In this document: piece after piece, positions 24,284 to 33,798 of the stretch
Numbering within the stretch: position 1 is the first letter of the stretch
Layout: every line of letters starts with the position of its first letter
Assembly (NCBI GenBank): GCA_965208685.1
Contig: CBDBPL010000007.1
Coordinates: 992,001 to 1,056,000 of the forward strand
Direction: 5' to 3'
Length of the DNA: 64,000 nt
Source of the DNA: JAJEFO01 sp965208685
GTDB lineage: Bacteria > Pseudomonadota > Alphaproteobacteria > Rhodobacterales > Rhodobacteraceae
Program-made: the position numbers and the translations under genes
Notes under the pieces: model-generated
What the model was told of the DNA's origin: nothing
The model's input: only the letters and a program-made list of their open reading frames with translations
The model's database searches: none

Positions 24284-25588
24284 ATGGCCAATCTGGCATG
24301 TGAATTCGTCGGGATCAGGTCGCCCAACCCGTTCTGGCTGGCATCGGCACCGCCCACGGACAAGGAATACAACGTCCGCCGCGCCTTCGAGGCCGGTTGG
24401 GGAGGGGTGGTCTGGAAGACCCTCGGCGAAGAGGGGCCGCCCATCGTCAACGTCAACGGGCCTCGCTATGGCGCGGTCTGGGGCGCCGACCGGCGCTTGC
24501 TGGGCCTTAACAACATCGAACTCATCACTGATCGCCCGCTCGAAACCAACCTCCAGGAGATCAAGACGGTCAAGCGAGACTATCCGGACCGCGCCGTCGT
24601 CGTGTCGCTGATGGTGCCCTGCGTCGAGGATGCATGGAAGTCGATCCTGCCGCTGGTGGAGGACACCGATGCCGACGGCATCGAGCTGAATTTCGGCTGT
24701 CCGCACGGGATGAGCGAGCGCGGCATGGGCAGCGCTGTCGGCCAGGTGCCCGACTACATCGAGATGGTGACGCGGTGGTGCAAGCAAATCACCCGCATGC
24801 CGGTCATAGTGAAGCTGACGCCCAACATCACCGACATCCGGTATCCTGCGCGGGCGTCCAAGGCGGGCGGAGCTGACGCCGTGTCGCTGATCAACACCGT
24901 GTCATCGATCACGTCCGTGAATCTCGATACGTACAGCCCCGAGCCGTCCATCGACGGCAAGGGCACGCATGGTGGATTCTGCGGTCCGGCGGTCAAGCCC
25001 ATTGCGCTCAACATGGTTGCGCAGATCGCGTGCGATCCCGAATCGGAAGGGCTGCCGATCTCCGGTATCGGTGGCGTGACGACGTGGCGTGACGCGGCGG
25101 AATTCCTGACGCTCGGCGCGGGCAACGTGCAGGTCTGCACGGCCGCCATGACCTATGGGTTCAAGATCGTGCAGGAAATGATCTCTGGTCTTGGCAACTG
25201 GATGGACGAGAAGGGCCATGCATCGGTCGATGACGTCGTGGGTCGCGCGGTGCCGAACTTCACTGACTGGCAGTACCTGAACCTGAACTACGTGACCAAG
25301 GCCCGGATCGACCAGGATCTCTGCATTGGCTGCGGGCGGTGCTTCGCGGCATGCGAGGACACGTCGCACCAGGCGATCGCGATGACTCCAGGGAGAGAGT
25401 TCGAGGTCATCGACGAGGAGTGCGTGGCCTGCAACCTGTGTGTCAATGTCTGCCCGGTGGAAGACTGCATCACCATGGAAGAGCTCGCACCCGGCGCCGT
25501 GGACCTCCGCACCGGCCAGGACGTCGTTGCAGACTACGCCAATTGGACGACCCATCCCAACAATCCGGGCGCCTGCGCAGCCGAGTGA
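24284..25588 (+). CDS. preA: NAD-dependent dihydropyrimidine dehydrogenase subunit PreA
   Basis: The catalytic subunit (434 aa) reduces uracil or thymine to the 5,6-dihydro form, the first step of reductive pyrimidine breakdown. The FMN barrel resembles dihydroorotate dehydrogenase and carries the active-site Cys in NFGCPHGMSERGMG. The C-terminal ferredoxin domain has two [4Fe-4S] motifs, CIGCGRCFAACED and CVACNLCVNVCPVED. The ATG at 24284 follows AGGGAGGAAAG. With preT it forms the heteromeric enzyme. The convergent rutR gene ends 42 bp downstream. Confidence 0.95.
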   Translation: MANLACEFVGIRSPNPFWLASAPPTDKEYNVRRAFEAGWGGVVWKTLGEEGPPIVNVNGPRYGAVWGADRRLLGLNNIELITDRPLETNLQEIKTVKRDYPDRAVVVSLMVPCVEDAWKSILPLVEDTDADGIELNFGCPHGMSERGMGSAVGQVPDYIEMVTRWCKQITRMPVIVKLTPNITDIRYPARASKAGGADAVSLINTVSSITSVNLDTYSPEPSIDGKGTHGGFCGPAVKPIALNMVAQIACDPESEGLPISGIGGVTTWRDAAEFLTLGAGNVQVCTAAMTYGFKIVQEMISGLGNWMDEKGHASVDDVVGRAVPNFTDWQYLNLNYVTKARIDQDLCIGCGRCFAACEDTSHQAIAMTPGREFEVIDEECVACNLCVNVCPVEDCITMEELAPGAVDLRTGQDVVADYANWTTHPNNPGACAAE

Positions 25589-25630
25589 CGGAACGCCGGA
25601 CGCCGACGGGGCATGCGGAGGCAGATCCGG

Positions 25631-26308
25631 TCAATCCGGAGTCAGCGCCGTGCGGTACAGATGCGTGAGGAACCTTGCGGCATCGTCGAAATGCTGATCG
25701 TGCCCGGGCCTGAGAATGCCGCGCACCTGCGCGTCAAAGTCCGCGTAGTGCTGCGTCGTGGCCCAGATCGAGAAGATCAGGTGATAGGGGTCCACCTCGG
25801 CAATTCTGCCCTCGGCCGCCCATTTGCGGATCAGCGATGCCTTTTCGTCGACCAGCGCCTTCAGCGGTCCCTCGATGATGTCGAGTATGTGCGGGGCGCC
25901 CTGAACGATCTCGTTCGCGAACAGGCGGCTTTCGCGAGGCAGTTCGCGGGCCATGTCGAGCTTGCGCATTACGTATCGGACAATCTCGTCAACGGGCTCG
26001 CCGCCGGAATCCAGCGTACGAAGGGGGGCTAGCCAGGTATCGAGAAGCTCGGACAGGAGCGCACGGTGAATGGCTTCCTTGGACTTGAAATAGTAGAGGA
26101 GATTGGGCTTCGAAAGGCTGGCTGCGCGAGCAATCTGGTCCAGTGTCGCACCACGGAACCCCGCTCCCGAAAACACTTCCAGCGCCGCATCCAGGATGGT
26201 GCTGATGTTTTTTTCCTGTATCCGCGTCCGTGCGGATGCTTCCGGCATGGCCATGCTGCTTTCCGTGATGGGGAGCGAACCGAAATCCTTGACTGCGCGT
26301 CGCTCCAT
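25631..26308 (-). CDS. rutR: TetR-family pyrimidine regulator RutR
   Basis: The product (225 aa, or about 207 from a later ATG at 26254) has an N-terminal TetR HTH, with GFRGATLDQIARAASLSKPN, and the RutR ligand domain. SKPNLLYYFKSKEAIH, LLDTWLAPL, RLFANEIVQGAPHI and FSIWATTQHYADFDAQV are close to E. coli RutR, which senses uracil and thymine. In E. coli RutR represses the oxidative rut pathway. Here it sits inside a reductive pyrimidine locus. Its start is 14 bp from a perfect RutR-type palindrome, so it probably represses itself and the divergent carbamoylase gene. Confidence 0.93.
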   Translation of the reverse strand: MERRAVKDFGSLPITESSMAMPEASARTRIQEKNISTILDAALEVFSGAGFRGATLDQIARAASLSKPNLLYYFKSKEAIHRALLSELLDTWLAPLRTLDSGGEPVDEIVRYVMRKLDMARELPRESRLFANEIVQGAPHILDIIEGPLKALVDEKASLIRKWAAEGRIAEVDPYHLIFSIWATTQHYADFDAQVRGILRPGHDQHFDDAARFLTHLYRTALTPD

Positions 26309-26321
26309 GGTAGCGTGATCC

Positions 26322-26335
26322 TGACCAATTGGTCA
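26322..26335. promoter_or_regulatory. perfect RutR-type operator
   Basis: TGACCAATTGGTCA is a perfect 14-bp palindrome identical to the core of the RutR consensus TTGACCAnnTGGTCAA. It lies 14 bp upstream of the rutR start and 46 bp upstream of the divergent carbamoylase ATG, where it could block both promoters. Confidence 0.8.
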
Positions 26336-26380
26336 AACTCTCCGGGATTTGGGGGGGGGTGGACAGGAGGAAGTGCGGCC

Positions 26381-27631
26381 ATGGCGGCACCGGGGGAAAA
26401 CCTCAGGATAGACGGGAAGCGTCTCTGGGACGCGATTATGGAAATGGCCAGGATCGGCCCGGGCATTGCCGGCGGCAACAACCGCCAGACCCTGACCGAT
26501 GAAGACGGCGAGGGACGAGCGCTGTTCCAGCGCTGGTGCGAAGAGGCCGGCTGCGCGATGGGTGTCGACGAGATGGGCAACATGTTCGCTCGTCGCGAGG
26601 GCGCTGATCCGGACGCGTTGCCCATATATGTCGGGAGCCATCTCGACACGCAGCCTACTGGGGGCAAGTACGACGGCGTTCTGGGCGTTCTGGGCGGCCT
26701 GGAAATCGTCAGGACCCTGAACGACCTTGGTGTCAGGACCCGCCATCCCATCGTCGTGACCAACTGGACCAACGAGGAAGGCACTCGATTCGCCCCGGCC
26801 ATGCTGGCCTCGGGTGTCTTCGCGGGCAAGCATGACCGCGACTGGGCCTATGACCGCGTGGACGCGGAAGGCAAGCGATTCGGCGACGAGCTGGAACGCA
26901 TCGGATGGAAGGGGGTCGAGCCGGTCGGTGACCGGAAGATGAAAGCCTTTTTCGAGCTTCATATCGAACAGGGACCCATTCTGGAGGCGGAAGGGAAGGA
27001 CATTGGCGTCGTCACCCATGGGCAGGGGCTTCGCTGGATCGAATGCACGATCTCCGGGAACGAGAGCCACACTGGCTCGACCCCAATGCACATGCGCAGG
27101 AATGCAGGGCGTGGGCTGGCCCTTGTAACCGAACTCGTGCACGAGATTGCCATGGCGAATCAGCCGAATGCCGTCGGCGCGATCGGCCACGTTGACGTTT
27201 TTCCAAACAGCCGAAACATCATCCCGGGGAAGGTGGTGTTCACCGTGGACATGCGCACGCATCTTCTGGACAAGCTCAACGCAATGGTCGACGAGTTCAC
27301 GGAACGGGCGCCGAAGCTCTGCGAAGGCATTGGAACCCGGTTTGCATGCGAAATCGTCGGCCAGTTCGACCCGCCGGCCTTTGACGAGAACTGCGTCAAT
27401 GCAATTCGTGATGCCGCCGATCGACTTGGTTACAGTCACATGGACATCGTCAGCGGTGCCGGTCACGACGCCTGCTGGATCAATGACGTGGCCCCAACGG
27501 CGATGGTGATGTGTCCCTGCGTGGACGGGCTGAGCCACAACGAGGCGGAGGAGATTTCCCCTGAGTGGGCTCGGGCCGGTGCTGACGTGCTGTTTCATGC
27601 CGTGGTCGACGTGGCGGAGATCGTGGAGTGA
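26381..27631 (+). CDS. hydantoinase/carbamoylase-family amidase, likely N-carbamoyl-beta-alanine amidohydrolase
   Basis: The third enzyme of reductive pyrimidine breakdown, releasing beta-alanine, CO2 and ammonia. The 416-aa M20-type protein has binuclear metal ligands in GSHLDTQPTGGKYDG (H87, D98) and NWTNEEGTRF (E132/E133). FELHIEQGP, the substrate loop GNESHTGSTPMHMRRNA and SGAGHDACW follow. The family also includes allantoate and L-amino-acid carbamoylases, so the pyrimidine role rests on neighbours. ATG 26381 follows ACAGGAGG at a slightly long spacing. The frame stays open upstream across the operator, but that part is not coding. 238 bp of unassigned DNA separate it from hydA. Confidence 0.9.
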   Translation: MAAPGENLRIDGKRLWDAIMEMARIGPGIAGGNNRQTLTDEDGEGRALFQRWCEEAGCAMGVDEMGNMFARREGADPDALPIYVGSHLDTQPTGGKYDGVLGVLGGLEIVRTLNDLGVRTRHPIVVTNWTNEEGTRFAPAMLASGVFAGKHDRDWAYDRVDAEGKRFGDELERIGWKGVEPVGDRKMKAFFELHIEQGPILEAEGKDIGVVTHGQGLRWIECTISGNESHTGSTPMHMRRNAGRGLALVTELVHEIAMANQPNAVGAIGHVDVFPNSRNIIPGKVVFTVDMRTHLLDKLNAMVDEFTERAPKLCEGIGTRFACEIVGQFDPPAFDENCVNAIRDAADRLGYSHMDIVSGAGHDACWINDVAPTAMVMCPCVDGLSHNEAEEISPEWARAGADVLFHAVVDVAEIVE

Positions 27632-27869
27632 GGAGTCTGCGGATGCCCGCCTCTACGGGAGCAGGTGAAGGGGTTCGCGAACGGCGCGTGACGGGGATGC
27701 CGGCGGAGGCGTGGGACGGTAATGAAGGCTGCGGACCGTGGCGACGTGCGCCGTGGCGGAGAGACTTGTTCAGTGACCGGGCAGGCCGGACCAGGGCGAT
27801 TGGCCTGTCTTGGATCGCTGTCCGGAATCGTGACGATCGTGCCGAGCGCCCATCAACGGAGAGGACAAG

Positions 27870-29324
27870 ATGACCACAGCAATCAAGAACGGCACTGTCG
27901 TTACCCATGACCTTACATTCAGGGCGGACATCCTGATCGACGGCGGCCGAATTGCCGAGATCGGTGACGACCTGAAAGGCGATGAGCAACTCGATGCCAC
28001 CGGCTGCTTCGTGATGCCTGGCGGCATCGACCCGCACACGCATCTCGAAATGCCGTTCATGGGAACCTACAGTTCGGACGACTTCGAATCCGGCACGCGC
28101 GCGGCATTGTCCGGCGGCACCACGATGGTTGTCGACTTCGCCTTGCCGTCGCCAGGACAGGGTCTGCACGACGCATTGGCCATGTGGCACAACAAGTCGA
28201 CGCGGGCCAATTGCGACTATTCCTACCACATGGCGGTGACGTGGTGGGGCGAACAGGTCTTCAACGAGATGGCCACGGTGATCGAGAAGGAAGGCATTAC
28301 GACCTTCAAGCACTTCATGGCTTACAAGGGCGCGTTGATGGTGAACGACGACGAGATGTACGCGTCATTCAAGCGACTTGCCGAACTTGGCGGCATTGCG
28401 CTGGTGCATGCCGAAAACGGCGATGTCGTGGCGGAGCTGCAGGCCAAGCTGATGGCAGAGGGCAATACCGGGCCGGAGGCACATGCCTATTCCCGCCCCG
28501 CGCAGGTCGAGGGCGAGGCCACGAACCGCGCGATCATGATCGCCGACATGGCGGGCCTGCCGCTCTATGTCGTTCACACCTCCTGCGAGCAGGCGCATGA
28601 AGCGATCCGGCGCGCGCGGCAGCAGGGCAAGAGGGTCTGGGGCGAGCCGCTGATCCAGCACCTTACGCTGGACGAGTCGGAGTATTTCAACGCGGACTGG
28701 GATCACGCCGCGCGCCGGGTGATGTCGCCGCCCTTCCGGAACAGGAAGCATCAGGATTCGCTCTGGGCCGGTCTGCAAAGCGGCTCGCTTTCGGTCGTGG
28801 CAACCGATCATTGTGCGTTCACGACCGAGCAGAAGCGCCATGGTGTCGGCGATTTCACCAAGATCCCGAACGGCACCGGGGGACTGGAAGACAGGATGCC
28901 GATGCTCTGGACGCACGGAGTCAACACGGGACGGCTGACGCCAAACGAATTCGTGGCCGTGACCTCGACGAACATCGCGAAGATCCTGAACTGCTACCCG
29001 AAGAAGGGCGCGATTCTTGTCGGCGCGGATGCCGACATTGTCGTTTGGGATCCGGAGAAGGAAAAGACCATCAGCGCCGACAAGCAACAGTCTGCCATCG
29101 ACTACAACGTGTTCGAGGGCAAGCACGTCAAGGGCCTGCCGCGCTTCACGCTGACGCGCGGTCACGTCGCGGTCCATGACGGCGAAATCAGGACCAAGGA
29201 AGGCCATGGCGAATTCGTCCGTCGTGAACCCAACACGCCGGTAAACAGGGCGCTCTCGTCCTGGAAGGAACTGACCGCGCCACGTCCCGTCGAACGGGCC
29301 GGCATTCCTGCGAGCGGGGTCTGA
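27870..29324 (+). CDS. hydA: dihydropyrimidinase
   Basis: Opens the dihydrouracil or dihydrothymine ring, the second step between PreTA and the carbamoylase. The 484-aa amidohydrolase has H56 and H58 of the HTH zinc motif in GGIDPHTHLEMPF. The carbamylated lysine is near 153 (FKHFMAYKGAL), metal histidines are in LVHAENG and VVHTSC, and the catalytic Asp is in VVATDHCAF. The substrate-stabilising NGTGGLEDRMPM is also present. GAGAGGACAAG before the ATG is a good ribosome site. The ABC transporter genes follow after 22 bp. Confidence 0.96.
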   Translation: MTTAIKNGTVVTHDLTFRADILIDGGRIAEIGDDLKGDEQLDATGCFVMPGGIDPHTHLEMPFMGTYSSDDFESGTRAALSGGTTMVVDFALPSPGQGLHDALAMWHNKSTRANCDYSYHMAVTWWGEQVFNEMATVIEKEGITTFKHFMAYKGALMVNDDEMYASFKRLAELGGIALVHAENGDVVAELQAKLMAEGNTGPEAHAYSRPAQVEGEATNRAIMIADMAGLPLYVVHTSCEQAHEAIRRARQQGKRVWGEPLIQHLTLDESEYFNADWDHAARRVMSPPFRNRKHQDSLWAGLQSGSLSVVATDHCAFTTEQKRHGVGDFTKIPNGTGGLEDRMPMLWTHGVNTGRLTPNEFVAVTSTNIAKILNCYPKKGAILVGADADIVVWDPEKEKTISADKQQSAIDYNVFEGKHVKGLPRFTLTRGHVAVHDGEIRTKEGHGEFVRREPNTPVNRALSSWKELTAPRPVERAGIPASGV

Positions 29325-29346
29325 GGTTCGGGGCGGAGGAACGGGA

Positions 29347-30132
29347 GTGTCACAGGCTGCCGCCATAGAGGCGAGAAATCTCGACCTGACATTCGAGACC
29401 GGCGATGGCTCGATCCAGGCGTTGCGGGATGTCACGCTGGAGATCGGCAAGGGCGAGTTCGTATCGTTCATCGGACCGTCCGGATGCGGCAAGACGACGT
29501 TTCTGCGCGTGGTGGCGGGGCTTGAGACGCCGACGGGCGGCGAGGTTCGGGTCAACGGCACGAGTCCGGACGAGGCGCGCCGAGACCGGGCATACGGCTA
29601 CGTGTTCCAGGAGGCGGGTCTCTACCCTTGGCGGACGATAGCCGGCAACGTCCGCCTGCCCCTCGAAATCATGGGCTATTCAAGGTCGGAGATGGCTGAC
29701 CGGGTCAATCGCGTACTTGAACTGGTGGAACTGTCGGGCTTCGAGAACAAGCATCCGTGGCAGCTCTCTGGCGGCATGCAGCAACGGGCCTCCATTGCAC
29801 GGGCGCTCGCCTTTGACGCCGACATACTCCTGATGGACGAGCCATTCGGGGCGCTTGACGAAATCGTGCGGGATCACCTCAACGAACAGCTCCTGAGACT
29901 TTGGGATCACACGGGGAAGACCATTGGCTTCGTGACCCATTCGATTCCGGAGGCGGTCTATCTTTCGACGCGAGTCGTCGTCATGTCGCCCCGTCCCGGG
30001 CGCATAACGGACATCATCGACAATCCGCTGCCGAGAAGGCGGCCGCTGGACATCCGCGACACGCCGGAATTCCTGGAAATCGCGCAGCGCATTCGCAAGG
30101 GCTTGAGGGCGGGGCATTCCTATGGAGACTGA
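29347..30132 (+). CDS. ABC transporter ATP-binding protein (NitT/TauT type), pyrimidine locus
   Basis: A 261-aa ATPase with Walker A GPSGCGKTT, a Q-loop in YVFQEAGLYPW, the signature LSGGMQQR, Walker B ILLMDEPFGALDE and the H-loop VTHSIPEAVYL. It belongs to the nitrate/taurine/thiamine-precursor class. The start is GTG at 29347, preceded by GGAGGAACGGGA. It is followed by two permeases and a THI5/NMT1-type binding protein in the same orientation. With hydA 22 bp upstream, the system very likely imports pyrimidines or their breakdown intermediates. Confidence 0.93.
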   Translation: MSQAAAIEARNLDLTFETGDGSIQALRDVTLEIGKGEFVSFIGPSGCGKTTFLRVVAGLETPTGGEVRVNGTSPDEARRDRAYGYVFQEAGLYPWRTIAGNVRLPLEIMGYSRSEMADRVNRVLELVELSGFENKHPWQLSGGMQQRASIARALAFDADILLMDEPFGALDEIVRDHLNEQLLRLWDHTGKTIGFVTHSIPEAVYLSTRVVVMSPRPGRITDIIDNPLPRRRPLDIRDTPEFLEIAQRIRKGLRAGHSYGD

Positions 30133-30207
30133 ACCGTTCGTGCATGGCTTCCCGAAGCTGCCGCCATCGCGGTCGCGCGGCAGTTCCCTTGCCGGGGAGG
30201 GCGGTGC

Positions 30208-31074
30208 ATGAACCGGATCCTTCCGATCGTGACGGTGCTTACCGCTATTCTCGCGATCTGGTACGTGGCGGTGGTGCCTATGAACGCCGGCTGGACGGTC
30301 GCCCAGGCGGAGCGCGCGGGCCAGGAGCTGACCTTCCTGGACATTGTCGCAGACACGATGGATCAGGACCGTCCGCGCTTGCCGGCACCGCACCAGGTTG
30401 CCGCGGAACTGAAGAAGACCGTGCTCGACACCAAGGTCACGTCGAAACGCTCGCTGGTCTTCCACGGCTGGATCACGTTGCAGTCAACGCTTTGGGGTTT
30501 CGCTCTAGGCACGGTGGTCGGCATCGGAATGGCGGTCTCGATCGTGTATTCGAGAACTTCGAACATGAGCCTGATGCCTTGGGCCATCATCAGCCAAACG
30601 ATCCCGATCGTCGCGATCGCTCCGATGATCATCGTCGTGCTGGCGACCTTGGGCGTGGAGGGCCGCACGGTTCCGAAGGCGATCATCTCGGCATACCTCT
30701 GTTTCTTCCCGGTGCTGGTGAGCATGGTCAAGGGGCTGAGGTCGCCCGGACCGATGCAGATCGACCTGATGAAGACCTATTCCGCGAGTGCCGGACAGAC
30801 ATTCTGGAAGCTGCGGCTGCCTGCTTCGGTCCCCTATCTCTTCACGTCGCTCAAGGTCGGGATCGCGGCGGCCCTGGTTGGCACGATCGTGGGCGAATTG
30901 CCCACCGGCGCGATCCAGGGACTCGGCGCGCGCATCCTGATCGGCGATCAGTTCGGCAACCCGCTCATGATCTGGTCCGCCCTTTTCGCGGCGGCTTGCC
31001 TCGCGGGCGCTCTTGTGAGCATTGTCGCGGCGCTGCAGTCGCTGGCCCTTCAGCGCATGGGGTACGCGAGATGA
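30208..31074 (+). CDS. ABC transporter permease, pyrimidine locus (first)
   Basis: A 288-aa BPD-type inner-membrane permease. It has an N-terminal membrane segment, a periplasmic stretch (residues 25-75) and about five more helices. The EAA-like coupling loop is near YSASAGQTFWKLRLPASVPYL. The ATG follows GGGGAGGGCGG. The two permeases differ in sequence and would form a heterodimer. A 199-bp stretch without a recognisable gene separates this one from the second permease. Confidence 0.9.
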   Translation: MNRILPIVTVLTAILAIWYVAVVPMNAGWTVAQAERAGQELTFLDIVADTMDQDRPRLPAPHQVAAELKKTVLDTKVTSKRSLVFHGWITLQSTLWGFALGTVVGIGMAVSIVYSRTSNMSLMPWAIISQTIPIVAIAPMIIVVLATLGVEGRTVPKAIISAYLCFFPVLVSMVKGLRSPGPMQIDLMKTYSASAGQTFWKLRLPASVPYLFTSLKVGIAAALVGTIVGELPTGAIQGLGARILIGDQFGNPLMIWSALFAAACLAGALVSIVAALQSLALQRMGYAR

Positions 31075-31273
31075 TCCATGCGCCGGCCATGACACCGGCT
31101 TTCGCAGCCATGCCGTCCCTGCCGCGAGGCAATTTGGCGCAAGCCGCAACTGCGTCGAGCGGGGTTGTGCCGGATCCGGCCAGCGGGACTGCATCGAGGC
31201 GCGGAATGCCTCGGTGCATGTCGTGCGGCATGGTCGGAGGTGCCGCCCCTCGCATTCCTGCGGAGTTCGGGTC

Positions 31274-32116
31274 ATGACGCTTGTGCTCGCGGCATTCGTG
31301 CTTTGGATGGCTGCGTGGTGGCTGAACATGCGCATCGCGGGATCGTCGCTTGCGTCTTCCTACGTTGGTCGGGTCGCGGTGCCGGTGGTGTTCGGCCTGT
31401 CCGTGCTGGCGATCTGGGAACTCGTGGTGCGCGGCCTGGACGTGTCGCCGGTAATCCTGCCTGCGCCGACTGTCATTGCCGAGACGTTTGCCACTGAGAC
31501 CGGCACGCTCTGGATCGACTTTCGTCAAACGGCGCTGAAGGGCGCGATTTCCGGATACGTGATCGGATGTCTCGCGGCCTTCGCCGTCGCGCTCGCAATC
31601 GACCGCTCGCCATACCTGCGGCGCGGGCTGCTTCCGATCGGCAATTTCGTGGCTGCCCTGCCCATCGTGGGAATCGCGCCGATCCTGGTCAACTGGTTCG
31701 GCTTCGACTGGCAGTCGAAGGCCGCGGTGGTGGTCGTCATGGTGTTCTTTCCGATTCTCGTGAACACCGTGCAGGGACTTGCGGACACGGCGGCGATGCA
31801 GCGCGACCTGATGCGAACCTACTCGGCGAGCTACTGGCAGACGCTCATGAAGCTGCGGCTGCCGGCGGCCATGCCGTTCGTGTTCAACGGTCTCAAGATC
31901 GCGACGACGCTCGCCCTGATCGGCGCAATCGTCGCCGAGTATTTCGGTTCGCCCACGCGGGGAATGGGATTTCGGATTTCCACTTCGGTCGGCACGTTGG
32001 AGCTGGCCATGGTCTGGTCCGAGATAGCGGTGGCAGCATTGGCCGGAACCCTGTTTTACGGAGCGGTCACGCTCGTGGAACGTTGGGTGACCTTCTGGCA
32101 CCCATCGCAACGATGA
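31274..32116 (+). CDS. ABC transporter permease, pyrimidine locus (second)
   Basis: A 280-aa BPD permease with an EAA-like loop in YSASYWQTLMKLRLPAAMPF and six predicted helices, starting with VLAAFVLWMAAWWL. The ATG at 31274 has GCGGAG upstream. The frame extends further upstream without a start that suits the domain. It pairs with the preceding permease. The binding-protein gene starts 26 bp after its stop. Confidence 0.92.
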   Translation: MTLVLAAFVLWMAAWWLNMRIAGSSLASSYVGRVAVPVVFGLSVLAIWELVVRGLDVSPVILPAPTVIAETFATETGTLWIDFRQTALKGAISGYVIGCLAAFAVALAIDRSPYLRRGLLPIGNFVAALPIVGIAPILVNWFGFDWQSKAAVVVVMVFFPILVNTVQGLADTAAMQRDLMRTYSASYWQTLMKLRLPAAMPFVFNGLKIATTLALIGAIVAEYFGSPTRGMGFRISTSVGTLELAMVWSEIAVAALAGTLFYGAVTLVERWVTFWHPSQR

Positions 32117-32142
32117 CAACAACGGCTGAGAGGAGAGAAGCC

Positions 32143-33132
32143 ATGATGAAACGAGTATTTGCCGGCGCGATGGCGCTGGCGCTGGGCGGAACGCAGACCT
32201 TTGCCCTCGACGACCTGACGCTGCAGCTCAAGTGGGTGACGCAGGCGCAGTTTGCAGGCTACTACGTGGCGCTTGAAAACGGCTACTACGAGGAGGAAGG
32301 CCTGAACGTCACGATCAAGCCCGGCGGGCCGGACATCGCGCCGACCCAGGTGATTGCCGGAGGCGGGGCGGACGTGACCGTCGAGTGGATGCCGGCGGCG
32401 CTTGCCGCACGCGAAAAGGGCCTGCCGCTTGTCAACATCGCGCAGCCCTTCAAGTCCTCCGGCATGATGCTGACCTGCCGCAAGGATGCAGGCGTGGCCA
32501 CGACGGACGACTTCAAGGGCAAGACCCTGGGCGTCTGGTTTTTTGGCAACGAGTTTCCGTTCCTGAGCTGGATGAGCCAGCTTGGCATTCCGACCGAGGG
32601 CGGTTCGGACGGCGTCGAGGTTCTCAAGCAGGGCTTCAATGTCGACCCGATCCTTCAGGGTCAGGCGGCCTGCATCTCGACCATGACCTACAACGAGTAC
32701 TGGCAGGTCATCGATGCGGGGCTGAGCGCCGACGACCTGGTGGTCTTCAAGTACGAGGACCAAGGCGTGGCGACGCTGGAAGACGGCCTTTATGTCAATG
32801 AGGACAAGCTGAGCGACCCGGGTGAGGTCGACAAGCTTGTGCGTTTCGTCCGCGCCTCGATGAAGGGCTGGAAATACGCCGAGGACAACCCGGACGAGGC
32901 CGCCCTGATCGTGCTGGAGTACGACGAGACGGGCGCTCAGACCGAAAGGCACCAGAAGCGCATGATGGGAGAGATCGCCAAGCTGACGGCCGGCTCCAAC
33001 GGCGCTCTTGTTCCCGCCGACTTCCAGCGTACGGTCGACACGCTTCTTGCGGGCGGTTCGGATCCGGTGATCACGGCCGATCCGGGTGACTCGGCCTGGA
33101 CGCACGTGATCACGGATGCCGCGCTGAACTGA
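32143..33132 (+). CDS. ABC transporter substrate-binding protein, THI5/NMT1 type, pyrimidine locus
   Basis: The 329-aa precursor has a short signal peptide (MMKRVFAGAMALALGG, cleaved after TFA). A type II binding fold follows, starting LTLQLKWVTQAQFAGYYVAL, characteristic of proteins that bind pyrimidine-like thiamine precursors. GYYEEEGLNVTIKPGGPD and the conserved ACISTMTYNEYWQ follow. The fold and the neighbours agree on pyrimidine import. AGGAGAGAAG lies before the ATG; a second ATG follows at once. Strong hairpins stand after the stop. Confidence 0.92.
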   Translation: MMKRVFAGAMALALGGTQTFALDDLTLQLKWVTQAQFAGYYVALENGYYEEEGLNVTIKPGGPDIAPTQVIAGGGADVTVEWMPAALAAREKGLPLVNIAQPFKSSGMMLTCRKDAGVATTDDFKGKTLGVWFFGNEFPFLSWMSQLGIPTEGGSDGVEVLKQGFNVDPILQGQAACISTMTYNEYWQVIDAGLSADDLVVFKYEDQGVATLEDGLYVNEDKLSDPGEVDKLVRFVRASMKGWKYAEDNPDEAALIVLEYDETGAQTERHQKRMMGEIAKLTAGSNGALVPADFQRTVDTLLAGGSDPVITADPGDSAWTHVITDAALN

Positions 33133-33162
33133 CGCGTTTCGGTTCATTGCCATAAGTGAACT

Positions 33163-33202
33163 GGCCTCCGCGACAGCGGAGGCCGCCTTCTCGGCAAGGC
33201 GG
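33163..33202. terminator. tandem hairpins ending the pyrimidine operon
   Basis: GGCCTCCGC-GACA-GCGGAGGCC (33163-33184) is a perfect 9-bp stem with a 4-nt loop. It shares two bases with a second perfect stem, CCGCCTT-ctcggc-AAGGCGG (33183-33202). There is no long U-tract. The position 30 bp after the last transporter gene fits an operon end or a 3' mRNA stabiliser. Confidence 0.65.
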
Positions 33203-33798
33203 TGCCTTGGAGCGGTCCCGATCTTGGGTGGGCGCATTGGCGGCTGCCCTTGACGTGCTGACATGCGCCTTGGGATCATGCTCCGGCCTTGGGAAGGCGG
33301 GCAGAAACAGGCGGAAAGGGCCGCAGCGCGGAGGGAAGCTTCCGCTTGGCCGGCGCCGCGTCGAGCCTTCCGAGGACGGAGAGCCCGGACGCATCCCGGC
33401 ACCACGTCCTGCCTGGGACGCGCTTTCAGGTTCACCTGAACGAATTCCTGTTGCGGTTGAACCGGAAGCGGCACGGGGCAACATCCCTTGACAGGTTCCT
33501 TGGTCACGGCCCGGTGCCTGAGCCCGCGCCGTGACGCGACTTCGTCGAGGGACGCGCCTGCTGTGCCGGGCCTGAAGGCCGAGAATCCGCCTCCACCCGA
33601 GAGATCGCCCCCAGTCCCTGGGATCCGGACCAGCTCCTGCACTCATGGCCCTGCCGCAGCGCCCGAGCGGGCGATCCCGGCGAACGGCCGCTGTCACGGC
33701 ATGATGTGACGCCGCAGCCAGAGTGGCACAAGCAAATTTGACCAATTCTGATCCACGATGAAACCTTTTCTAACATATTGGATTAACTTTGCTTGAAA

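Noticed and set aside
33110..33745. 211-codon minus-strand open frame in the long gap
   Set aside because: Pro/Arg/Ser-rich without any motif, and it covers the tandem hairpins; judged non-coding.
33737..33752. third RutR operator upstream of the Liv-type importer
   Set aside because: Only the left half TTGACCA matches; the right half does not, so it is noted as a half-site only.
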